Shown here: positions 1 through 62,735 of the stretch, in pieces
Layout of the letters: each line of letters opens with the position of its first letter
Position numbering within the stretch: position 1 is the stretch's first letter
Source of the DNA: Odobenus rosmarus divergens
Lineage: Eukaryota; Chordata; Mammalia; Carnivora; Odobenidae
Length of the DNA stretch: 64,000 nt
NCBI RefSeq assembly: GCF_000321225.1
Contig: NW_004450459.1
Span: 427,830-491,829 of the forward strand
Reading direction: 5' to 3'
Position numbers and translations under genes: made by a program
Notes under the pieces: generated by a model
The model's input: only the letters and a program-made list of their open reading frames with translations
Told to the model about the DNA's origin: nothing
Database searches by the model: none

Positions 1-835
1 AAAAAGATTTATTTCCTATGCTACCCTCATTGCCCCCTCCTTCACACACACACACACACACACACACAAATCATATAGAATAAACTTCTACCTGTGGTTA
101 AGGACAAGCCAGTCTGTAGGAGTTCTTCAAAAATAAACATATGAGAAAGGAATTAGACTACAGCTAGGATCAACAACACTGTTCTTCCCTGGGGAAAAGT
201 GTCTGCTAAAGTGAACCTAAAAGGAAAACCCAAATAATGTGGCTGCATAAACATTATAATGCATAGAGTGTAAATCAGAGAGGAGAGTCTTCATCCTGAA
301 CTATGTAATTATCTGTTAAAGAATAAAAAATATTTTATTTTATTTGGGGAGGGGATGCAGTATAGGTCTTTATTCTTTAGAGTGGTACCAAAAAAAAAAA
401 AAAATCCCACAAAAAACACAAACCTCTTTTAAAAAGATACCAATGAATTATCTTGACAGGAAGAAAATACCTGACAACAATGTAATTCCACATGTTCTGA
501 TAACATCAAGAAAGGACTCAAAAAGGAATCTGCACCTCAGAATTGTAGGATATTGAGAGGACTGTTGGGTTGGGAGGAGATAATGATTGATAGTGACTAT
601 TAGACTCAGCATGAACAGTCATACGCATCAAACTCTTTCCATTAAAAAGAGTTAATTTATTATTTAACTGATTGTAAAAATGATTGAGTCACTTTTACCA
701 TTGAGTAAAATTATCATTAAACTAATTTCTTCCATGATAACTATTACGAGAGTGAAAAGATGTCACTCATCTTTCCCTTTTTCTTCTACTATAATGAAAT
801 AATCATTCTTTGATTTGCACAGTTTATCAATTTTA
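1..835. other. Intergenic stretch with no recognised gene
   Basis: AT-rich sequence with a CA repeat near the left edge and short A-runs. The open frame at 344-556 is short, A-rich and resembles nothing I know. Confidence 0.6.
43..68. repeat. (CA)n microsatellite
   Basis: About 13 uninterrupted CA units near the window start. Confidence 0.95.
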
Positions 836-1027
836 TTTTTTTTAAGATTTTATTTATTTATTTGAGAGAGAGAGAGAGCACAAGTGGGGCGGGCGTGTGC
901 AGAGGAAGAGAGAGAAGTGGGCTCCCTGAGCAGGCTCCCTGCTGACATGGGACTGGATTGCAGGACCCTGGGATCATGACCTGAGCCGAAGGCAGATACT
1001 TAACTGACTGAGCTACCCAGGCGCCCC
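836..1027 (-). mobile_element. CAN-SINE
   Basis: Reverse-oriented SINE, from the T-rich tail through the GAGAGA tract and body to GGCGCCCC. Flanked by a perfect 16-bp target-site duplication (CAGTTTATCAATTTTA at 820-835 and 1028-1043). Confidence 0.95.
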
Positions 1028-1043
1028 CAGTTTATCAATTTTA

Positions 1044-1992
1044 GAGCTACTTTTGAGTATTAGTTTTTATTTTTGATGAGACAGTATCTACTTGCCAATA
1101 CATCACATACTTTATTATAATCTCATCGATATCAGAATTTGAAAAAATAGGCTTCTCTAGGTGGATTGGAATTTATCTACACTTCAGTGATATACCCATA
1201 TCAATTACTATTAAGTTATTGGGTTGAGTTATTTGCAATGATGACCTGCATTCTGAAAGTATGACAGGAAACCCTAAAATGCTTTTCAAAACTACCAGTG
1301 CTAGAAATCAACACATAAGTGTGGATTTAGAGATGAATACAGAGGAAGAGACTGAAGCATAACTTTTAATTATGTATAAACTGAGGCCTAGGGATAGCTA
1401 GGGGCCGCCAGTTTATAGATTTTCCAATGTTTTCTTCAAGGCCTCTAGTTGTGGGTATGGGAGACTATTTTCTTCCTTTGTTGAAATTTTAAGGTTGTGG
1501 AAATCAAAAACCATTTGCTGTATTTTCTCTCTTTTCTACCATGAGTCTTTTGTTGGGGTGGTTAAGATAACGTATCAACAAAAAAGCCAGGCTGGAGCAT
1601 TTGTGCCAAGTCAGACTGAAGTCCACTAGGGATGGGACTAGAAACCAGGAAGCAGGTTTTGGCAGAGGGGCATGCATCATCCCATTTGGGAAGCGTGGGG
1701 ATAAAACAGAATTTAGCAGCCATACTATTGCTGTCTATTCAGCTCTAAATGTAGATAAGCTTGGCATCCCTTGGCTTGAGTGCTTGATAGGTGTTCTCTG
1801 CTTTTATACACAGAGATTTATAGCATTAAGGTATTTTGAACGTTTTACATGACTGAAAGTTACTGTTTGGCTCCCTCTTTAGTAACAAAACCATCCTAGA
1901 TAGATTAGGGTCCAACTATACTTCACTCGAAGACAACCCTTGCAAATCCTATCTCTAATATTTGAGAGTTTTTTCTTTTCTTCTATCCTACA
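1044..1992. other. Intergenic stretch with no recognised feature
   Basis: Unique-looking AT-rich DNA between a CAN-SINE and an LTR. I see no coding or RNA signal. Confidence 0.55.
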
Positions 1993-2578
1993 TGTAGTAG
2001 CTAGCCTCCAAAATGGTGCCCAATAATCCCTGCCTCCTGGTATTCACATCTTTGTGTCTCCCTTTCCATGATGTACTAGGGTTGGTCTGTATGACCAATG
2101 GAATAAGGCATAAATGATGCTATGTTATTTCCAAGACTAGATTATAAATGACTGTGGCTTCTATCTTGGGTGCTCTCTCATCTGCTTGGTCTCCTCTTTC
2201 TTTTTTTCTCTCTCACTCTCTTTCTCATCACTTACTCTGTGGGAAACCAGCTGCCATGCCATGAAGTCATCCAGGCAGTCTACTACAAGAGAGCCTTATT
2301 ACAAGAGCGATTCTTGTAGTAAGGAATGGAGATTGGCTAACAATCTTGTGAAATGAACTTGGAAATGGACTCTTTGATTCTAGTTGAACCTTCAGATGAC
2401 TGCAACTCTGGTCAAGAGCTTGACTGCAACATCCTAAGAGCTCGTGGGCCAGAACAACCTGCATAAGCCACTCCTGAGTTCCTGACTCTCAGAGACTGTA
2501 TGAGATCATGTTTATTGTTTTAAGCTGCTAAATTTTAGGGTAATTTGTTAGCCAGCAATCGATAACCACTATACCACA
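1993..2578 (+). mobile_element. Old LTR, MLT1/MaLR-like, solitary
   Basis: Starts TGTAGTAGCTAGCCTCC and ends with the TTAAGCTGCTAAATTTTAGG / TAATTTGTTA motif typical of MaLR LTRs. No internal coding region is attached. This is a diverged, non-coding relic; the subfamily is uncertain. Confidence 0.6.
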
Positions 2579-3159
2579 AGTGTACTAAACTGTGAAATAC
2601 TGGCTTTATGTTAGGTTGAAGAAATGACCTCTCTTACTGTTTTTGCAGGCAGCAATTAATTGCTCACCAGTGCTTTCTCAGGTGCTTTGCAAAGCTACTG
2701 CAGACAGTAATTGACTTGATGATGTCTTATTCCCTGACAGAGTTCATTCAAATCGTGAAGGATAAAAACATTCTCAGGTATCTATCTACTCATATTGGTT
2801 CACCATTGGACCTGAGCTTGCAATTATCATGACTTCTGAGTGATTAAGCAGCACAATGTGTTTTATAGCTGTTTTTATCATCTCTTACTTTCACAAATGT
2901 GGGATAAGATCAGTTTCATTCAATAATAGAGAAATCATGGCATGAAAGTTAAGGACTACTTGGGGCTACTAAAACCACTGACCAATTTACATTTATGAAG
3001 TGACATTATTAGCGTATTTGATATTTGAGTGTTGGGAAAGGTCATTATGTATGCTGAGATTTTTTTTTCTCCTTTACATTTTACTATGCTTTCTAGAATC
3101 TTTACAATCTGCATTGGCTGTTTTTGAAGTAGTAATAAAAAAGACAGAGCTAACATTTT

Positions 3160-3370
3160 AAATATAATTCTTAAGCTTCTTATTACAGAAAATTTTAAAC
3201 ATATACAAAAGGAGAGAGTATGTGAATCCTCATGTAGCCACCACCCAGCTTTAACATGGTCAATTTTGTTTGATCTACTCTCCAATCTGCTTGCTGCCTT
3301 CCTGGCTCACCTGTACTAGATTATTTGGGTACAAATCCAAAACATCACATTCTTTCAAAAGACAAGGTAA
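3160..3370 (-). mobile_element. Old L1-like 3' relic
   Basis: Contains the AAAATTTTAAACATATACAAAAG ... CCACCCAGCTTTAAC pattern common in antisense L1ME-type 3' ends. Highly diverged; the family call is from memory. Confidence 0.4.
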
Positions 3371-4219
3371 TTTTAATAATCCCATTTCAAAGCTGGAAAG
3401 CAGAAAGTTACCTGTTGTTCTTATGGATTGGTTCTAAGGAAAATGTGCCTTAGCTGAAATATGTTTTTATTTTAGCAAGTTGTGTAATTGGTCATCGATC
3501 TATATTTTATGAATTCCTGTAAGCTAACATGGAATTTTCACACATTATTTTGGTGGTTTTATGTATTCATATATGGAATTCTGGGTTTCTGAAATTTTTT
3601 CCCTGACATTTTAACATCTGCTGGAAGATTCATAGATTGATTATAATAAACAAACTCCCTTGATAATGGAGTTGTCTTTAGAAAATCATGGTTAGAACTC
3701 GGGATGGTGCTGACTACAAATGTACTTGTAGCTAAGTAGCAAAAGGGCAAGTTAATGGGTAGCCACTGAAGGCTGATTTCCCTGACCTCTTAAAAGTACC
3801 ACCCAGAACTAGTATACAAAGTGATTCATTCACTCAAACATCTTCCCCTCCCTTTGATAGAACCCCCAGCTGCTGTGGGGCCTAGATGTCTTCATGATTA
3901 TTATTGCATCTGGTGTCATGTTTTTCCAGCTGGTGCACTGTCTCCCTGTGGGAGATTTATTGATGTTCACCCCTCTACCAGCCTCCTGCTTGCTCTCTGG
4001 AGGCTCATCCTATGACCCTACTCTACATGGGCAACCTCTTCTAACCTGAACCGTGATTAAATAGATGGGCTTAAAAGCTGCTTATGGATCATATGGCTCA
4101 TCATAAAAATTGCTAGAACTGACTATAATTAAAATTTCAGTACTGTGAATTTCAACTCTGCCCCATCCTCAACCACATATAAGCAAATCAGAATATTACT
4201 TTTGATCCAGGAGCTTTGG

Positions 4220-4355
4220 CCTTTCCCCTTCCCTTCCCTTTTCTCCTTCCTTCCTTCCTTCCTTCCTTCTTCCCTTCCCTTCCCTTCCCTTTCCTTCCTT
4301 CCTTCCTTCCTTCCTTCCTTCCTTCCTTCCTTCCTTCCTTCCTTCCTCTTTTTCT
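4220..4355 (+). repeat. (TTCC)n pure polypyrimidine tract
   Basis: 136 consecutive pyrimidines, mostly TTCC and TTCCC units, ending CTCTTTTTCT followed by AG. The short Pro/Ser/Phe- and Lys/Glu/Gly-rich open frames across it are repeat artefacts. Confidence 0.95.
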
Positions 4356-4373
4356 AGAAATAAGAAATGAATT

Positions 4374-4515
4374 GGGGCCCCTGGGTAGCTCAGTCAGTAA
4401 AGTGTCCAACTCTTGATCTCAGCTCAGGTCTTGATCTCAGAGTCATGAGTTCAAGCCCCATGTTAGACTCCATGCTGGGTGTGGAGCCTACTTAAAAACA
4501 AGAAAAAGAAAAGAA
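4374..4515 (+). mobile_element. CAN-SINE, older subtype
   Basis: Begins GGGGCCCCTGGGTAGCTCAG, with an older-type body (GTCCAACTCTTGATCTCAGC) and GGAGCCTACTTAAAAA before a degenerate A/G tail. It starts 18 bp after the polypyrimidine tract. Confidence 0.85.
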
Positions 4516-5080
4516 GAAGTGGATCACAGTCTCCTAATATTTAAATCCCTTCAAAACAGAAATGAAAAATTATCTAACACTTCAAACACACCATTATTTT
4601 GCACAGAAGCTTAAAACAAGCTGGATCAAGGATACATTTTGAGGACTATATTCAGAGGGTCAGACAATGTTCTTAAAGAGTGTATTTTAAAAAGGTTCCC
4701 TTTTAGAATTAGTTGGCCTCCAAATGACCATCTTTACATTCGTGCCTTGCAGTCTGGCTATTAGTGGTTCTACCCAGGGCTCCATTTTGAGGTGTGTTTC
4801 CTGCCTTGATTTCTCTTAGGGGGATCTCCTGACATTAGCTTTGGTTGTCTTCCCATGATTTTGTCTCATTTTACTGACCTTGAATACTATTTTCCATACC
4901 TCTTTTTTAGCTCTGATTATACTGACTCAAGTTGAAAAACTGAATAGAAAAAAGATGGTTTTAAAAGAAAGAAAAAATACAAAGGGGGGTTGTTAAAAAA
5001 TTAGGAAAAAAAATAAGAGCATGAAGAAGCTACCATATATCTTTGTTTGAAAATAGTCATTTGTCAACATTTTGTTTTAT

Positions 5081-5270
5081 TTTTAAAGATTTTATTTATT
5101 TATTTATTTGAGAGAGAGAAAGCACAAGCAGTGTGAGGGGCAGAGGTGAAAGGGACAGGCAGACTCCCCACTGAGCAGGAAGCCCGACATAAGGCTCAAT
5201 CCCAGGATCCCGAGATCATGACCTGAGCCAAAGGCAGACCCTTAACTGACTGAGCCACCCAGGTGCCCCA
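5081..5270 (-). mobile_element. CAN-SINE
   Basis: Runs TTTTAAAGATTTTATTTATT, then the GA-tract, then GGGATCATGACCTGAGCC-type body (CGAGATCATGACCTGAGCC here) and CCACCCAGGTGCCCC, the inverted SINE head. Confidence 0.92.
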
Positions 5271-5989
5271 GATATTGCTCTTTAAAAGCAGATTTTGGCG
5301 TACAGTGGAAACACTGCATGGGTAGTTAGTAGGTCATTTTAAACATTTGATTCAAAGTAGCTCTTATACCTCTTCAGGCTTCAAGGAGATGTGATTGCTG
5401 GTGGTGGGAGGTAGTGCCATGGTTCAGTAAGACTAGAGAGAAAACTTCTTTAACTGTAAAAGGATAAGGATGGCATGAGCATTAGAGGTGTGTGTACTTG
5501 TAATAAACTCACAGTAGCTTTCTTGCAAAACAACCTAAGGCAGTGGGGAGTAAAGATGGCTCCCCCATTCAGGAAAGATAATAATGGGAAATGGTTGAGT
5601 AGAGAGAGCTGAGGGACACCTATAGAGGATTAAGCAGGCAAATTATATCCACTGTAAGTTCTCCTAAGTATGGAGTAGGGATTCCTAAAAATGTATATAG
5701 TCCTGAAGCAGCCAAAAGTAGATTTAGCCAGAGTTGAGTTACAGGCGCCTGGAAACCACTGACTTTTTGCCATAATAGGCTCAAACTTGGCTCTCTTTGG
5801 GACTCTGGAGGAGTCTTAGCACACTCAAAGACTTCATTTCTTTATCCCCAAAGAATACGTTTGAGCAAAGGAAAAAAACAATTCCCATCATACCTGAATT
5901 AGGACAGAAAGACTTACCTTTGAGAATATCTCTTCTCCTGAGTGCTTGATCACTGTTGTCCACACACACAATGTGTACTATTAAACTGA

Positions 5990-6180
5990 GGATTGTGGTT
6001 ACCTTTGGCAGATAGGGAGGGTTAAGGGATTGGGAGAGGGCATAAGGGGGACTTCCAGGGTGCTAGCAATGTTCTCTTTCACAGTCTAGTTGGAAGCTAC
6101 ATGGGTGTTTGATCTGTGATAATATATGCTTTGGTTCACTTTTCTCTGTGTTATATTTTATAATAAAAATGTATAAAAAT
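5990..6180 (+). mobile_element. Old L1 3' end relic
   Basis: GGTTACCTTTGGCAGATAGG ... GTGTTTGATCTGTG ... AATAAAAATG resembles L1M-type 3' ends in sense orientation. Diverged. Confidence 0.5.
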
Positions 6181-6218
6181 GCAAGAATTTCTTAATTCAG
6201 GGAATTCCTTAAAACAGG

Positions 6219-6376
6219 TTATTCTGTTGATATATGCAAAATTTATAAATTTTGCTTCCTGAGAATTGGTGAGAAGCATATCATACCTGAATTTGGACAA
6301 CAGTGAATAAATCAGTTAACTATTGTCTGGTGTTAGACTAAGCTCTCTGAGAGTCAAGTAAAAATTAATAGACCAG
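6219..6376 (+). repeat. Local direct repeat, copy A
   Basis: About 158 bp (GTTATTCTGTTGATAT ... AATAGACCAG) repeated with high identity at 6769-6925 in the same orientation. No known family recognised. Confidence 0.9.
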
Positions 6377-6768
6377 CTGCTCTGTAGATAAGTAATGGAA
6401 ATCAGTGCAGTAAATTTGGTACCTGTTTCAGGTATTAATTTATCCTATTTAGACTTTTCTTGTGCCACATATCAGAGAAGATACCATAAATGCAAATATA
6501 AGCCATTCCATTTAAAATTCCTTTTGTTCTTGGGCTCCCCCCACACATATATCCTAACTCCTAATTAGCCTGATTATACCATGTAGATGAGGCACTGACT
6601 TACATAATTTTGCATCTCATAGCACATAGTAATGAATTAGGTACATATGTTTTTACTGCCTGTATTTCTTTACTGTATATATATTTGAAAAAATATCACT
6701 AATTTTTCCACTGGTATGTAATTTTGGTTTATATCAAACTTTTCATCACCCAGGAGAAAAGGCTTTTT

Positions 6769-6925
6769 GTTATTCTGTTGATATGTGCAAAATTTATAAA
6801 TTTTGCCTGAGAGTTGGTGAGAAGTATATCCATACCTCAGTTTGGACAATAGTGAAGAAATCAGTTAACTATTGCCTAGTGTTAGACTAAGCTCTCCGAG
6901 AGTCAAGCAAAAACTAATAGACCAG
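6769..6925 (+). repeat. Local direct repeat, copy B
   Basis: Second copy of the unit at 6219-6376, about 550 bp downstream, differing by scattered substitutions and small indels. Confidence 0.9.
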
Positions 6926-7779
6926 TCTCATTCCAAAACAATTCTGAGGAAGTTGTTGCTTATAATATCATTTTGGCAAGAAAAATACCAATTTTACATG
7001 ATTGCAAGCAAATTTTAATGCTGTTCTAGTGGCATGTAGAAAGGGTGTGAGAAGTTTGAGGGTTAGAGTGGCTGAACTCTGAAGCTTGAGGAGTCTTTGT
7101 CTTTAGAGCACTCAGCAATCGACTCCTCCTGGACCTTTTCTTCACTCCTCCATCCGAAAGACGGAATGGAGAAAAGGAGCAGCTAAACAGGAGTTGGGCT
7201 CAGTGATTCTAGAGCTAGACTAGATATTTAATGCTGAACTATCTCTTAAGATCTGGAGATCTGGCATTTAAATCAAGTCTTTCTTATTGTTGCCTGAATT
7301 TTCTCAAAACTATTAAGTAGTTCTTTTATTTTAGTCAGACAGCTCCTGGAATGTCTTAACTCTTTCACAGAGCCTGTGTTAGAAAGAAGGTGGTTATTTT
7401 TCCAAATAACCTTCTTTCCAGAAGGTGACTTCATTGGGCTTGGAATGCCTATGGCAACCCTTTCTCTTACCATTCCCAAGACTTATCTTTGAATTGCACA
7501 TTTTGGAAAAAGGAACTTTACTTCTGATGGTTAGGTCTGCAAGGTGCTTTATAAAAGCCTATCTAATCCACTGGCTAACGGTTGTGGAGTACTGCTCTAT
7601 GAGATCCCCTACTTTCACCAAGTGCTATTATCCAGAAAGTCAATTTGTAGAAAAACCAGAAGTCCCAAGAACAGCTGTTGGGTAATTCTATCTGTAGCAA
7701 TAAAAACTCTGCCTCCATTAAAGTAAGGAAGGACATAGCATTCAGTAATGAATGGAAAGAAAATCTCGGTTGCAACTCA
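6926..7779. other. Intergenic stretch just upstream of the AGPS promoter
   Basis: Non-repetitive sequence between a local duplication and a MIR. Short open frames on both strands overlap one another and show no family resemblance. It could hold distal promoter elements; none is identifiable by eye. Confidence 0.5.
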
Positions 7780-7905
7780 GCTTTACGTCCTCAGGGAAGT
7801 TAGTGTCTCTGAGCCTCAGTTTTTTTAATCTGTAAAATGGAGATTACTTGAGATCTAGCATTACGCACAGTGCCAGTCACGAAGTAGGCGATTTGAAAAT
7901 GACAG
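7780..7905 (+). mobile_element. MIR SINE relic
   Basis: Has the MIR core pattern CTCTGAGCCTCAGTTTTTTT-AATCTGTAAAATGG. It ends just upstream of the AGPS CpG island. Confidence 0.8.
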
Positions 7906-8170
7906 CTATTTGCTCTAATGGTTACAGGCAACGAGTCAGTTTTGAGCTACTTTAGTGACGCGGAGGGGCCACGGGGAGTTCTAGGAGCTCATTCAGAAGA
8001 AGAATGGCGCTGCTCAAGTTGTCAGGTCCAGAGCACCCTGGTCCTAGGCGTCTGCCCTGGAAAGCTACTCTGGAGGCCCAGGAGACACCCGAGGTCACCA
8101 CCCAGGGTACTAGGCCATCTCGGGACGCTTGTGGTTTGGAATCTGGTCCAGCTCAGCCCAGCCCGGTCTG

Positions 8171-8181
8171 GGCCAATCAGG
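8171..8181 (+). promoter_or_regulatory. CCAAT box (NF-Y type)
   Basis: GGCCAATCAGG is an excellent match to the NF-Y consensus. It lies about 245 bp upstream of the AGPS ATG inside the CpG island, a normal distance for a TATA-less housekeeping promoter. Confidence 0.65.
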
Positions 8182-8252
8182 GGACAGCTCAAACTCACCT
8201 GCTCGGCAGGTGCTCGCCGTCCGAGGCGTGACCGCGGAGGGCCGGCGGGCGC

Positions 8253-8263
8253 GGTGGGCGGGA
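8253..8263 (+). promoter_or_regulatory. GC box (Sp1/KLF type)
   Basis: GGTGGGCGGGA matches the Sp1/KLF consensus. It lies about 80 bp downstream of the CCAAT box and about 160 bp upstream of the start codon. Confidence 0.5.
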
Positions 8264-8268
8264 GCTGA

Positions 8269-59627
<51,359 letters not shown>

Positions 59628-61450
59628 TGAAGATAGTGTTTGGTTTATAAAAAGTTTACGGCTCAGTCTTAGTTGTCGTTAAAAAGGTATATTTTCCATT
59701 TTGTTTTAAATTTATTTTATCATTACATTTTACCATTGTCTTCAGGTCTCAAAAAGCTAAGTTTACTCACACTCAGGTACATATCTTGGTAGTTTCTACC
59801 ACACTGGCCTGAGAAATTGATAATTTGAGAAGTGTGGGTTGGAATATTGATACAATAGATGACCTGATTTGTATTGTTAAAAGCAAAACAAATATTATTA
59901 TTTAAGGTTGATTTGAAACACCAAGACTTGTCCCCCAAATTTTCAATGCTGTTGCATTTTTGCTTGTGGAAGAATGGAGAGCAAACTAATTTTAATCATA
60001 GGATTATTTTGTGACCTTTTGGCTCACTGTGGTCCAAGAGTTGGTAATTGTACCATGTTAAAGCTTTGATTTGAGTATGAACTTAATCTTTATATAATCA
60101 ATAATATTTGTGGTTGTATATTCCTTCATTACTATAACAAGTTTAAGATTTATTTATTATTTATTAATTTGAGATTTTTTCAAACACCAAAGTAGAGAGA
60201 AGAGTATATCCATTTTCTAGATTAAGTAATTATTGATATTTTGTCATATTGGCTTTATCTTTCTTTGTCTCTCTACTATTTTTTTATTTTTATTTAAATT
60301 TAATTAATTAACATATAATGTATTATGAATTTCAGAGGTAGAGGTCAGTGATTCATCAGTCTTATGTAATACCCAGTGCTCCTTACATCACATCCCCTCC
60401 TCAATGTCTATCACCCAATTACCCCATCCCCCGACTCCCTCTCCAGGAATCTTCAGTTTGTTTCCTATGATTAAAGAGTCTCTTATGGTTTGTCTCCCTC
60501 TCTGTTTTCTTTTTCCTCTCTTCCCCTATGAGCCTCTGTTTCGTTTCTTAAATTCCACATATGAGTGAGATATTATGATAATTGTTTTTCTCTGATTGAT
60601 TTATTTGGCTTAGCATAATATCCTCTGGTTCCATCCACGTTGTTGCAAATGGCAAGATTTCATTTTTTTGATAGCTGAGTAGTATTCCATTGTATATATG
60701 TTCGACATCTTTATCCATTCATCTGTCAGTGGACATCTGGGCTCTTTCCGTAGTTTGGCTATTGTAGACATTGCTGCTATAAACATTGGGGTGCAGGTGC
60801 CCTTTTGGATCACTACATTTGTACTTTTGGGGTAAATACCTAGTAGTGCTATTGCTGGGTCCTAGGGTAGCTCTATTTTCAGCTTTTCAAGGAACCTCTA
60901 TACTATTTTTCAGAGTCACTGCACCAGCTTGCATTCCCACCAACAGTGTGGGAGGGTTCCCCTTTCTCCTCATTCTTGCCACATAACTCTTGTTCCCCGA
61001 CTTGTTAATTTTAGCCATTCTGACTGGTGTGAGGTGCTATCTCATTGTGGTTTTGATTTGTATTTCCCTGATGCTGAGCGATGTTGAGCATTCTTTCATG
61101 TGACTGTTGGCCTTTTGTATGTCTTCTTTGGAGAAATGTCTGTTCATGTGTTCTGCCCATTTCTTGATTGGATTATTTGTTTTTTGGATGTTGAGTTTGA
61201 TAAGTTCATTATAGATTTTGGATACTAGTCCTTTATCTGATGAGATATTTGCAAATATCTTCTCCCATTCTGTCAGTTGTCTTTTGGTTTTGTCGACTGT
61301 TTCCTTTGCTGTGCAAAAGCTTTTTACCTTGATGAAGTCCCAGTAGTTCATTTTTGCCTTTGTTTCCCTTACTTTTGAGGACATGTCTAGCAAGAAGTTG
61401 CTGCAGCCGAGGTCACAGAGGTTGCTGCTTGTGTCTCCCTCTAGGATTTT

Positions 61451-61646
61451 TTTTTTAAAGATTTTATTTATTTATTTGACAGAGAGAGACACAGCGAGAG
61501 AGGGAACAGAAGCAGGGGGAGTGGGAAGGGGAGAAGCTGGCTTCCTGCTGAGCAGGGTACCCGATGCGGGGCTCTATCCCAGAACTCTGGGATCATGACC
61601 TGAGCTGAAGGCAGACGCTTAACGACTGCGCCATCCGGGAGCCCCC
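61451..61646 (-). mobile_element. CAN-SINE inserted in L1
   Basis: Inverted SINE with CCTCTAGGATTTT duplicated at 61438-61450 and 61649-61661. It splits the L1 ORF2. Confidence 0.95.
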
Positions 61647-62538
61647 CGCCTCTAGGATTTTGATGGATTCCTGTCTCACATTTAGGTCTCTCCTCCATTT
61701 TGAGTCTATTTTTGTGTATGGTGTAAGGAAATGGTTCTGTTTCATTCTTCTGCATGTGGCTCGTCCAGTTTTCCCAGCACCATTTGTTGAAGAGACTGTC
61801 TTTTTTCCATTGGATATTCTTTCCTGCTTTGTCAAAGATCAGTTGACCATAGAGTTGAGGATTCATTTCTGGGTTCTCTATTCTGTTCCATTGATCGATG
61901 TGTCTGTGTTTGTGCCAGTACAATACTGTCTTGATGATTACAGCTTTGTAATAGAGCTTCAAGTCCGGCATTGTGATGCCACCAGCTTTGGTGTTCTTCT
62001 TCAACATTCCTTTGGCCACTCAGGGTCTTTCTGGTTCCATACAAATTTGGGAATTATTTGTTACAGCTCTGTGAAAAAAATTGATGGTATTTTGATAGAG
62101 ATTACATTGAATGTATAGATTGCTCCATGTAGCATAGACATTTTAACAATATTTGTTCTTCCAATCCATGAGCATGAAATATTTTTCCATTTCTTTCTGT
62201 CTTCTTCAGTTTCTTTCATGAGTGTTCTATAGTTTTCTGAGTACAGATCCTTTGCCTCTTTGGTTAGATTTATTCCTTGGCATCTTATGGTTTTGGGTGC
62301 AATTGTAAATGGATTGACTCCTTAATATCTCTCTCTTCTGTCTCATTGTTAGTGTATAGAAATGCAACTGATTTCTGTGCATTGATTTTATATCCTGCCA
62401 TGTTGCTGAATTGCTGTATGAGTTCGATCCATCTTGGGGTGGAGTCTTTTGGGTTTTCCACATAGAGTATCATGTCATCTGTGAAGAGTGAGAGTTTGAC
62501 TTCTTCTTTAAGAGTTTTAATCAAGAAAGGATGCTGTA

Positions 62539-62735
62539 GGGTGCCTGGGTGGCTCAGTTGGTTAAGCAACTGCCTTTGGCTCAGGTCATGATCCTGGAGT
62601 CCCTGGATCGAGTCCCGCATCAGGCTCCCTGCTCGGCAGGGAGTCTGCTTCTCCCTCTGACCCTCCCCCCCCTCATGTGCTCTCTCTCTCTCTCCCATTC
62701 TCTCTGTCTCAAATAAATAAATAAAATCTTAAAAA
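62539..62735 (+). mobile_element. CAN-SINE inserted in L1
   Basis: GGGTGCCTGGGTGGCTCAGT to AAATAAATAAATAAAATCTT, with AAGAAAGGATGCTGTA duplicated at 62523-62538 and 62736-62751. It lies next to the RT deletion. Confidence 0.96.

Noticed and set aside
4145..4416. Open frames rich in Phe/Leu/Pro/Ser or Lys/Glu/Gly on both strands
   Set aside because: They simply translate the TTCC repeat; the same holds at 27442-27696 and 44629-44910.
7918..8268. 116-codon plus-strand open frame upstream of AGPS
   Set aside because: It enters the CpG island in a frame different from AGPS, has no splice link to exon 2 and resembles no protein. It is likely non-coding promoter sequence.
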